From NCBI GenBank assembly GCA_902783705.1, contig CACZSA010000285.1, forward strand, positions 1 to 5,977: a DNA stretch of 5,977 bases. Reading direction: 5' to 3'. A program made the translations under genes and the position numbers. Every line of letters begins with the position of its first letter. Within the stretch, counting starts at the first letter, position 1. Source of the stretch: an uncultured Ruminococcus sp. (GTDB taxonomy: Bacteria; Bacillota; Clostridia; Oscillospirales; CAG-272). Under the pieces are notes generated by a model. That model saw nothing but the letters and a program-made list of their open reading frames with translations, did not search any database and was not told the origin of the DNA. This document shows, piece after piece, positions 1-5,755 of this stretch.

Positions 1-396
1 CTCAAAGCCCTTGATGTGCTGGTCGATCGGACGGACGCCGAAGTTGCAGCCCCCGGGGAGGCCGACCTTCGCGTGACCGAAGCGCCCAAATTCGGAGCCG
101 AGGAGGTAGTAGGACCCGCGGATGCTGCGGACGAGCTCATAATCGCTCTCTCCGCAGGTGACGTCCGTGCAGTCGATCTCCCACGTGCCCCGCGAGAGCA
201 TCCGGATCCGCGCCCCGATGCCGCGCAGGATCTCGAACGAGGTGCGGATATCGGAGACGTCCGGGATGTTTTCGAGGACGCATTTGCCTTTGACCAGAAC
301 GGATGCATATATAATGGGGAGCGCGGCGTTCTTGGAGCCGGAAATCTCCACCTGTCCAAACAGAGGGTGTCCTCCGTTGATAACAATCTTTTCCAT
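1..396 (-). CDS. murA: UDP-N-acetylglucosamine 1-carboxyvinyltransferase (MurA), N-terminal 132 residues, cut by window edge
   Basis: MurA is the cytoplasmic enzyme that transfers enolpyruvate from PEP to UDP-GlcNAc, the first committed step of peptidoglycan synthesis. The fragment begins MEKIVINGG and shows the family's substrate-binding Lys22-Asn23 in SGSKNAALP. The active-site loop LPGGCNFGVRPID carries Cys117, the equivalent of E. coli Cys115, the residue attacked by fosfomycin. The sequence after the loop, RPIDQHIKGFE, and RGSYYLLGSEFGRF before it resemble the second Firmicutes paralogue (MurZ/MurAB of Bacillus) more than E. coli MurA; this is a judgement from memory, not a search. The ATG lies 8 bp after the stop of the yycI-like gene. 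The ribosome site is weak: an AGG three bases from the ATG, and a GAAAGG too far upstream. A promoter of its own is suggested by a TGC-TATAAT about 80 bp upstream. The remaining two thirds of the protein lie outside the window. Confidence 0.96.
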   Translation of the reverse strand, partial: MEKIVINGGHPLFGQVEISGSKNAALPIIYASVLVKGKCVLENIPDVSDIRTSFEILRGIGARIRMLSRGTWEIDCTDVTCGESDYELVRSIRGSYYLLGSEFGRFGHAKVGLPGGCNFGVRPIDQHIKGFE

Positions 397-404
397 AAAC
401 CTGT

Positions 405-1487
405 TTACCGGACCTTTCTGTCGTGCGGTAATACCTTTTTGGGGATAGGGATGCATGATACCATAACCTTGTATATTATAGCAGTTTCGATGCAGGAATG
501 GAAGTGCCCCTTCGAAGGATTTTCATAAAATTTAAATCTCATGGAAGTTTTAGACAGAAAATGTGACATATTCCGTCGCGTTCTCGTGTAAAGCGCACCA
601 TCCAGCGCATTGAAAATGAAACTTCCCATCGTGTCCGTCACCACCTGCCAGCAGGGGATCAGGCAGAAATCCTCCTCCTCGCCGTAAAAGTAGAGCGAAT
701 AGCAGAGCGACACCGACTCCACGCGTACGCCGTCCTCCGCCGTGCCGATCTCCTTCTTCATATTGAACAGTATATTGAAAAGATCCGTGAGTTGTGCGGT
801 GTAGGGCACGGCGGGCGTGAAGAAGCACCAGTTTCCCCATGCCTCGGCGACCCGGTCTCCCTCGACGGCGCAGAGAACGCGGTTCCCCGTGACCTGCACG
901 CCGTCGATCGTGCGGGAGCAGAGCGCGTAGCACATCCGCCCGTCCTCCCAGACGTTTTCGACGACCGTCTCGACCTCCATCGATCCGATCCCCTCGAAGG
1001 TCCGGCTGCCCCGCGCGAGGAAGCCCGCGACCGTCTCCTCGATCCGCGCGCGCCGCTCGTCGCTGACCGCATGGGAGGACAGGGTCGGACCGAAGGCGCG
1101 CATCTGCCCCGGCGAGGAGCCGTCCGCACTGTACCGGAAGGAGAAGTCGCCGTAGAATTCCATCCGCTCGCCGTCCTCCGTGATGAGGATCTCCCCGTCC
1201 GGGACGACATAGGTGCGGGCGGGCGCGCTTCCGGTCAGAAGCCCGGCGACCGTCGCGGAATAATCCCCGGAGTTGCAGACGTAGACCGCCGCGCTCTGCC
1301 GCTTCGTCGTGACGAGGGACGGATCGACCTCGATCCCGCTCTCCGCAAGCACGGCGACGAGATCCGCGATCTCCGACTCGGGAAGATAGTCCCGGGCGCG
1401 GGTGACCCGCACAAGCAGGACGGCGAGGATCACGCAGGCCGCCGCGAGGACCGCCGAGAGCACGCCCATGACGCGGTGCTGTTCCAA
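405..1487 (-). CDS. yycI: YycI-like membrane regulator of WalK (360 codons; last ~55 doubtful)
   Basis: In Bacillus, YycI sits in the membrane with YycH and restrains WalK. Here the call rests on position (after walK and yycH), a single N-terminal transmembrane segment at about residues 8-28, an outside domain, and a core ending WQVVTDTMGSFIFNALDG, the kind of closing strand seen in YycI/PepSY-like folds. Sequence recognition alone is weak. The start is TTG, chosen because AAGGAGG lies 9 bases upstream; the first in-frame ATG (residue 7) has no well-placed site. The core (residues 1-305) contains eight outside cysteines at 71, 186, 190, 206, 221, 262, 275 and 279, including two CxxxC motifs, which is unusual. 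Residues 306-360 look unlike the rest: Lys-rich, with AT-rich codons, including two TCA and one TTA that the core never uses. They overlap the putative murA promoter. The Bacillus protein is about 280 residues, so the tail may not be ancestral coding sequence. Confidence 0.7.
   Translation of the reverse strand: MEQHRVMGVLSAVLAAACVILAVLLVRVTRARDYLPESEIADLVAVLAESGIEVDPSLVTTKRQSAAVYVCNSGDYSATVAGLLTGSAPARTYVVPDGEILITEDGERMEFYGDFSFRYSADGSSPGQMRAFGPTLSSHAVSDERRARIEETVAGFLARGSRTFEGIGSMEVETVVENVWEDGRMCYALCSRTIDGVQVTGNRVLCAVEGDRVAEAWGNWCFFTPAVPYTAQLTDLFNILFNMKKEIGTAEDGVRVESVSLCYSLYFYGEEEDFCLIPCWQVVTDTMGSFIFNALDGALYTRTRRNMSHFLSKTSMRFKFYENPSKGHFHSCIETAIIYKVMVSCIPIPKKVLPHDRKVR
475..503 (-). promoter_or_regulatory. 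Putative internal murA promoter within the yycI-like reading frame
   Basis: On the minus strand a perfect TATAAT (480-475) is preceded directly by TGC, forming a full extended -10, with a weak -35 (TTCCAT, 503-498) at 17-base spacing. Transcription would start near 468, about 72 bases before the murA ATG. A second extended -10, TGG-TATCAT (463-455), lies 20 bases downstream without a recognisable -35. The region is AT-rich against a GC-rich background, as expected for a promoter. Confidence 0.6.
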
Positions 1488-1491
1488 AGTG

Positions 1492-1503
1492 CCTCCCCTC
1501 CTT
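1492..1503 (-). promoter_or_regulatory. Double ribosome binding site before the TTG start of the yycI-like gene
   Basis: AAGGAGG (1503-1497) followed at once by GGAGG (1496-1492) lies 9 and 4 bases before TTG at 1487. The strong site makes the non-ATG start credible. An ATG at 1521 lies upstream of the site and in another frame that gives an arginine-rich shadow product, so it is not the start. Confidence 0.75.
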
Positions 1504-1543
1504 CCCGGGTCTTTTTATCATTTAAGCAAACTTGTACTTCGTG

Positions 1544-2908
1544 TTACTGTTCCGCGCGCCATTCCGCCGGGACCTGATCGGAGATGAAGTCCGCGCGGTA
1601 GACGAGCTCGACCCGCCCGGCGTCCGCGGCCTCTCCGATCCGGCTGCCGAGCCACGAGAGGAACCAGTCCTCGGAATACGTCCGGACGCGCCGCCCCGTT
1701 CCCTGCGCCGTGAGCGTGTAGAGGGACGCCTCGCGCAGGACGCCGTTCTCGAAGGTGACGGTGAGCGCGGGCGGGATGTCGGCGATGCGGATGTTGTCGA
1801 AAACGTAGTGGAAGGTCAGGCTGACCGTGCCGCCCTCCGCCTGCACGCCGCCGAGCAGGAGCCGCGCATCGCCGCCCGCATAGTGCCGGTTGACAGCCTT
1901 GACCTCGCCCATGAGGATGAGGCAGGCACGGATATACCCGGCGATGCCCGATTCCCCGGCGTACCCGGCGAGATCGGACAGGCCGATGCCGCCCTCGGAG
2001 CTGGAGCGGTACTCAAACGACGACGAACGGACGTAGAACGCGCCCTGCGTGCCGATATAGCTGAGCGTGCCGCCGTCCTCCTCGTGCGCGCTGAGGAGCT
2101 TGTCCGGGTTGAGCCCGAAGACGCCCATGAGCCGGCCCTCCTCCTCGCGGTTCTCGCGCAGAATGCCGGCGGTGTTGTTCGCCATGAAGATGCCGCGCGA
2201 CGTGACGGAATCCGTGCAGACCGCGGCGGGGACTCCGTGCGATTCGCGGAACTCAAACGAGGTGAAGTACATCCCGTAGGAGCGCACGAACTGCCCGAGG
2301 TCCTGCGAGGAGAGGATCTCCCGCGGCATGGGAACGGTCACGACCTTGACGGTCCCGTCGGACTGCCGGAACGCCGAGGCCGCCGCGTTTTCGCCGTTGA
2401 CATACGGGATGAGGACGGCTTCGGAGAGGTAGAAATCGACGCCGGGCCGCGAATCCCCCGCAGAGATGCCCCGCGCGAGATCGGCGAAGAGCGCGACCAC
2501 GGCGGCGGGCAGCTCGGTGTGATAGCGGATATAGACAGCGTGATCGGACGCGAGGAGCCGTGTCCAGTCGTCCGCCCCGCCCTCCCGGATGTTGCCGCTG
2601 TCAAAGGCCTCGGAGAGCGCGGGGGAGAGCATCGCGTAGAGCTCCGCCATCGTCCGCTCCGATCCGATGAGCGCGGAGTGCTCGCCGTTCACCGTCACGC
2701 CGATGAACGCGGGGAGGAAGCAGTCGGAGATGTCCGTTGCGTCCACGGTCTTGTCCGCCGTGATCTCGCCGAGATCGAAGGGGACGGTGTCCGCGGAGTT
2801 CTGGCGGTAGGCGAGAAAAAGCGCGGTCAGAAGGACGAGGAGCGCGGCAAACAGCGTGCCCGTGAGCGCCGAGAGGATCCTCTCCCGCGTCCGCTTGCCG
2901 ATATTCAT
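1544..2908 (-). CDS. yycH: YycH family regulator of the WalK kinase
   Basis: YycH is a single-pass membrane protein whose extracytoplasmic domain, with YycI, modulates WalK. The predicted protein is 454 residues, almost the same as Bacillus YycH (about 455). A basic N-terminus (GKRTRER) is followed by a transmembrane helix at about 11-33, giving an N-in, C-out topology. The outside part includes the clostridial-type stretches DCFLPAFIGVTVNGE, VYIRYHTELP and LMGVFGLNPDKL; no catalytic residues are expected and none are seen. The start is firm: AAGGAGG lies 8 bases before the ATG. It begins 30 bp after walK and ends 56 bp before the TTG start of the yycI-like gene, so it is almost certainly co-transcribed with both. 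No TTA, CTA or TCA codon occurs anywhere in it. Family assignment comes from position, length and topology plus motif resemblance. Confidence 0.85.
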   Translation of the reverse strand: MNIGKRTRERILSALTGTLFAALLVLLTALFLAYRQNSADTVPFDLGEITADKTVDATDISDCFLPAFIGVTVNGEHSALIGSERTMAELYAMLSPALSEAFDSGNIREGGADDWTRLLASDHAVYIRYHTELPAAVVALFADLARGISAGDSRPGVDFYLSEAVLIPYVNGENAAASAFRQSDGTVKVVTVPMPREILSSQDLGQFVRSYGMYFTSFEFRESHGVPAAVCTDSVTSRGIFMANNTAGILRENREEEGRLMGVFGLNPDKLLSAHEEDGGTLSYIGTQGAFYVRSSSFEYRSSSEGGIGLSDLAGYAGESGIAGYIRACLILMGEVKAVNRHYAGGDARLLLGGVQAEGGTVSLTFHYVFDNIRIADIPPALTVTFENGVLREASLYTLTAQGTGRRVRTYSEDWFLSWLGSRIGEAADAGRVELVYRADFISDQVPAEWRAEQ

Positions 2909-2938
2909 GGGCTCCGCCTCCTTCCCGCTTTGGTGGAT

Positions 2939-4762
2939 TTACTCCGTTTTCAGTCTGCATTCGACGGGCAGCTCGATCCGGACGGTCGTGCCCTCGGAGA
3001 GGACGCTGTCGATGGAGATCGTGCCGCCGTGGGCCTCGACGAGCTCCTTCGCGATCGCGAGTCCGAGACCCGTGCCGCCGGCGTCCTGGGTCCGGGATTT
3101 CTCGACCCGGTAGAAGCGCTCGAACAGGTGGTCGAGGTCCTCCTTCGGGATCCCGATGCCGTTGTCGCGGATGGTCAGGACGAGGTTTCTCCTCGCCCGC
3201 TGGACCTTCAGCTCGATGTCGATCCGCCCGCCGTCCGGGGTGTACTTGACGGCGTTCGAGAGAATGTTGATGATGACCTGCTCGATGCGCTGGCGGTCCG
3301 CCGTGATCTCGGGCACCTGCTTCGGCGCGCCGAACGTGACGCGGTGGCGGTGCGCTTCGATGTCGGGGCGCATCACCTCGCACAGGCGGCGCACGGACTG
3401 CTTGAGATCGAAGGTCTCGATGTTCCACTTCGTGCGCTTGTTGTCGAGCCGCGAGAGGACGAGCAGGTCGGACACGATGCGCGTCATGCGGTCGCTCTCG
3501 GAGAGGACCATGTCGAGGAAGTAGTCGCGCGTCTCCTCGTCCATATCAGCGTCCATGCGGACCGTCTCCGTCGCGCCCTTGATGGAAGTGAGCGGCGTCC
3601 GCAGCTCATGCGAGACGTTCGCGACGAATTCCCGGCGGCTCTCGTCGAGCTCAAACCGGCTCGTGACGTCGTGGATGATGAAGAGATAGCCGTCGAGGAC
3701 CGCTTCGCCGTCGGAGATCGGGCGCAGCTTCGCGAAGGAAACGTCATAGACACGCCCGTCGACGCTGCGGTCGCGGAAGATGTAGCCGTCGCGGGTGACC
3801 TCGGCGTCCTCGGACGTGAGCTTCACGCCGTCCTCCGTCTCCGTGAGCGGCAGATCGAGCTTTTCAAAGCAGGATTCGAGCGTAACGGCATTTTCCCGGA
3901 GCGCCTCGCCGAAGAGCTCCTCCGCGCTGTTGTTCGAATGCAGGACGGTCCCGTCCGCGAGGAACGCAAGCACGCCGTCGCGCATGCAGGAGAGGACGGT
4001 GTCGAGCTTCTTCCGCTCCCCGTCCACCTCGTCGAGCGTGGAGCGCAAGCGCTCCTTCATATAGTTGAAATTCTCTGCGAGGACGCCGATCTCGTCCTCG
4101 GAATTGACCTCGATCTCGTGCGAGAACTCCCCGGATGCCACCCGCTGCGTGTCGTTCGTCAGGCTCTGCAGAGGGGAGGAGATGGACTTCGCGAGGAAGA
4201 ACGAGAGGAGCACCGCGATGAGCACGCCGATGAGCAGGGCCTGCAGGACGATCGAGAAGAGCATCGAGTTGAGCCTTCTCATCTCGTCGAGGCTGTCCTT
4301 GACGTAGACGATGCAGTCCTCGCCGTCCTCCACCGGGATCCGCACCGCCCAGTCGGCGTAATCCATGCCGCCCGTGCGGATGTTTGTCTCGGTGCCGCTG
4401 ATCGCGGAGAGGAGGTTCGGGGTGATTTCGAGCTCCGCGCCGAGGTCGGTGTCGGAGCCGTGGAGCATTTCGCCGTCCAGATTGAGGACGTAATAGTTGC
4501 GGTACTCGTCGATCCCGAGAACGCTCCGGTAATTCGAGAGGATGTTTTTCATCTCGTAGGCGTAGTTCGGCTCGTCCGACGCCGCGAGAAGGTCCCGCAT
4601 GATGAAGCCGTCCTCGTCGAAGCACTCCGCCATCTGATCGGTGAAGTCGTCCATGTAGAACGACGCCACGCCATTCATGAGGATCGCGCCGACCGCGGCC
4701 ATGACGGCGATGATGAAGATGAGCAGGATGAGGACGATCTTGAAGTACAGGCTTTTGAGCAT
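2939..4762 (-). CDS. walK: WalK sensor histidine kinase (cell-wall two-component system)
   Basis: WalK is a membrane kinase that autophosphorylates on His and passes the phosphate to WalR, controlling wall turnover genes. The 607 residues match the usual length (about 610) and domain order. TM1 is about 7-29, an outside sensor domain (PDC/Cache-like by layout) 31-166, TM2 167-190, HAMP about 191-244, PAS about 250-368, then HisKA with His385 in VSHELRTPLTS. The ATPase domain has N-box residues Asn499 and Asn503, the G1 motif DNGIGIP at 533-539, F-box LFERFYRV, and G2 motif GGTGLGLA at 562-569, so it looks catalytically complete. Of the four zinc ligands known in the Staphylococcus aureus WalK PAS, Asp (262) and His (364) are kept, while the others appear as Cys259 and Ser368. 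The ATG follows the walR TGA by one base and lacks a clear ribosome site, suggesting translational coupling. Confidence 0.96.
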   Translation of the reverse strand: MLKSLYFKIVLILLIFIIAVMAAVGAILMNGVASFYMDDFTDQMAECFDEDGFIMRDLLAASDEPNYAYEMKNILSNYRSVLGIDEYRNYYVLNLDGEMLHGSDTDLGAELEITPNLLSAISGTETNIRTGGMDYADWAVRIPVEDGEDCIVYVKDSLDEMRRLNSMLFSIVLQALLIGVLIAVLLSFFLAKSISSPLQSLTNDTQRVASGEFSHEIEVNSEDEIGVLAENFNYMKERLRSTLDEVDGERKKLDTVLSCMRDGVLAFLADGTVLHSNNSAEELFGEALRENAVTLESCFEKLDLPLTETEDGVKLTSEDAEVTRDGYIFRDRSVDGRVYDVSFAKLRPISDGEAVLDGYLFIIHDVTSRFELDESRREFVANVSHELRTPLTSIKGATETVRMDADMDEETRDYFLDMVLSESDRMTRIVSDLLVLSRLDNKRTKWNIETFDLKQSVRRLCEVMRPDIEAHRHRVTFGAPKQVPEITADRQRIEQVIINILSNAVKYTPDGGRIDIELKVQRARRNLVLTIRDNGIGIPKEDLDHLFERFYRVEKSRTQDAGGTGLGLAIAKELVEAHGGTISIDSVLSEGTTVRIELPVECRLKTE

Positions 4763-4763
4763 A

Positions 4764-5486
4764 TCAGCGGTTGCAGAGGAAGTATCCGACGCCCCGCTTC
4801 GTCATGAGGTATTCGGGGTGGGACGAATCCCGCTCGATCTTTTTGCGGATGCGCGTGATGGTGACGTCCACGATGCGGATGTCGCCGTAGTAGTCGTCGT
4901 AGCCCCAGATCTTCTCGAGCAGCTCCTCGCGGGTGAAGGCCACCCCGACGTGCTCGGCGAGGAAGGCGATGAGGTCGTAGTCCTTCTTCGACAGCTCGAT
5001 CACCTCCCCGTCCTTCGTGACGGAGTAGTGCTCGCGGTCGATGACGAGATCGCCGACACGGATGGGCTCGAGGGTCTTCTCGGGCTCCTGCCGCCGGATC
5101 ACCTCGCCCGAGGAGCGGCGGATGTTCGCGCGGACCCGGGCCATGAGTTCCTTGAAGGAGAAGGGCTTCGTGACATAGTCGTCCGCCCCGGTCTCGAGGC
5201 CGAGGATGCGGTCCTTTTCCTCCTCGCGGGCCGTGACGAAGATGATCGGTACCTGGCTCCGCATCCGGACCTGATCGCAGATCTCAAAGCCCGTCATCTT
5301 CGGGAGCATGATGTCGAGCAGGAGCAGGTCGTAGCTGTCCGTGAGGGCCATCTCGAGCCCCTTTTCCCCGTCGTAGGCCACGTCGCATTCGTAGCCCTCT
5401 TTCCGTATGTTGTAGGCGAGGACCGTCGCGATATTGCGCTCGTCCTCGACGATGAGTATTCTCTTCGCGCGTTCTTTTTCTTCCAT
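4764..5486 (-). CDS. walR: WalR response regulator (OmpR/PhoB family)
   Basis: WalR is the DNA-binding partner of WalK; it acts as a dimer on direct-repeat sites near wall-metabolism genes. The 240-residue protein has a receiver domain (about 8-122) with acidic pocket Glu14-Asp15, phospho-acceptor Asp58 in LLLLDIMLPKMTG, Thr85 and Lys107, then a winged-helix domain (about 140-240). The C-terminal part, with EKIWGYDDYYGDIRIVDVTI and TKRGVGYFL, closely matches Bacillus WalR from memory, including the recognition-helix region, which separates it from PhoP and PhoB relatives. The start at MEEKERAKR is preferred to an in-frame ATG 105 bases upstream: GGAGGTG sits 3 bases before the chosen ATG, the family normally begins a few residues before the first strand, and the upstream ATG lies within the predicted promoter. 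It is the first gene of the operon, reading away from divergent pgk. Confidence 0.97.
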   Translation of the reverse strand: MEEKERAKRILIVEDERNIATVLAYNIRKEGYECDVAYDGEKGLEMALTDSYDLLLLDIMLPKMTGFEICDQVRMRSQVPIIFVTAREEEKDRILGLETGADDYVTKPFSFKELMARVRANIRRSSGEVIRRQEPEKTLEPIRVGDLVIDREHYSVTKDGEVIELSKKDYDLIAFLAEHVGVAFTREELLEKIWGYDDYYGDIRIVDVTITRIRKKIERDSSHPEYLMTKRGVGYFLCNR

Positions 5487-5489
5487 GTT

Positions 5490-5496
5490 CACCTCC
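5490..5496 (-). promoter_or_regulatory. walR ribosome binding site that fixes the start
   Basis: GGAGGTG ends 3 bases before the ATG at 5486 (core GGAGG spaced 5 bases). No comparable site precedes the in-frame ATGs further upstream, so this decides the N-terminus of WalR. Confidence 0.8.
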
Positions 5497-5566
5497 GCGG
5501 CGCATTTTCCTGCCGCCGTCCGTATTATCGTTTCCATATCGGCTGAAAATATAATATTCCGAGTAT

Positions 5567-5595
5567 ATTTTAGCACAAACTGTCCCTTCATGCAA
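5567..5595 (-). promoter_or_regulatory. Putative walR operon promoter (sigma-A type, extended -10)
   Basis: On the minus strand TTGCAT (5595-5590) and TAAAAT (5572-5567) lie 17 bases apart, with TGC before the -10 hexamer. Transcription would start near 5560, leaving a leader of about 74 bases before the walR ATG. The -35 hexamer overlaps an imperfect 12-base inverted repeat (TTCTTGCATGAA). The upstream in-frame ATG at 5591 falls inside this promoter, supporting the downstream start for walR. Confidence 0.75.
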
Positions 5596-5627
5596 GAAGA
5601 ATTTGGAAAAAGGGGAATTGTGCCGCC

Positions 5628-5675
5628 GCGGGAAATGTTCTCACAGAGAATTTACACTTTTCCCGCCGTTTTTTT
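5628..5675 (+). terminator. Inverted repeat followed by T-run (terminator-like) between walR and pgk
   Basis: GCGGGAAA (5628-5635) pairs perfectly with TTTCCCGC (5659-5666). The 23-base loop holds a second small stem, TTCTC/GAGAA around ACA. Two bases after the outer stem comes a run of seven T (5669-5675). This has the form of an intrinsic terminator reading on the plus strand, but no plus-strand gene lies to its left, and it precedes the pgk promoter. It might block stray antisense transcription into pgk, or the repeat may be a protein site. The long loop makes it a weaker terminator than usual. Confidence 0.35.
5640..5656 (-). promoter_or_regulatory. Possible WalR-binding direct repeat upstream of walR
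   Basis: The minus strand reads TGTAAA-TTCTC-TGTGAG. The published WalR box is TGTWAH-N5-TGTWAH; the first half matches fully, the second matches four of six positions, and the 5-base spacing is exact. It lies about 45 bases upstream of the walR -35 and about 30 bases before the pgk -35. It is a candidate only: an imperfect match in AT-rich DNA. Confidence 0.35.
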
Positions 5676-5685
5676 CGAAAACCTG

Positions 5686-5714
5686 TTGATTAAATCGGGA
5701 AAATATGGTATAGT
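5686..5714 (+). promoter_or_regulatory. Putative pgk promoter (sigma-A type, extended -10)
   Basis: TTGATT (5686-5691) and TATAGT (5709-5714) are separated by exactly 17 bases, and TGG directly before the -10 hexamer supplies the TGn extension. Transcription would start near 5721, giving a leader of about 35 bases to the pgk ATG with the ribosome site at its end. This is read from the sequence by eye. Confidence 0.75.
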
Positions 5715-5755
5715 ATTCTCCGGCAATCTATTTATTTATAAAGAAGAGGTAACCC

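Noticed and set aside
509..518. Perfect 10-base palindrome CCTTCGAAGG next to the putative murA -35
   Set aside because: Palindromes of this length are expected several times by chance in 6 kb, and nothing else marks it as an operator.
16..528. A 170-codon plus-strand frame antisense to murA
   Set aside because: It is opposite a well-conserved MurA sequence with intact motifs, and has no ribosome site or recognisable product.
550..590. TGTCAC-N6-TGTCTA on the minus strand near the murA promoter as a second WalR box
   Set aside because: The spacing is 6 instead of 5, and both halves break the consensus at the W position.
550..1521. A 323-codon minus-strand frame starting with ATG just upstream of the yycI-like gene
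   Set aside because: The product is Arg/Gly-rich, typical of a shifted frame in GC-rich DNA, and the strong ribosome site lies downstream of its ATG. Only its last few codons are of interest, as a possible true end of the yycI-like gene after a frameshift.
1532..4807. A 1,091-codon open frame on the plus strand across yycH, walK and the end of walR
   Set aside because: It is codon-aligned antisense to yycH and walK, and stays open because those genes lack TTA, CTA and TCA codons. Its product is a low-complexity run of Asp, Glu, Arg, Val and Leu with no recognisable domain, while the minus strand encodes clear families.
5497..5516. Small GCGGC/GCCGC stem in the walR leader just before the ribosome site
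   Set aside because: Five GC pairs with a 10-base loop that does not cover the ribosome site; common by chance in GC-rich DNA, and no riboswitch-like structure was recognised.
5487..5591. A 35-residue N-terminal extension of WalR from an upstream in-frame ATG
   Set aside because: The upstream ATG overlaps the predicted promoter and has no ribosome site; response regulators of this family start just before the first strand, as at 5486.
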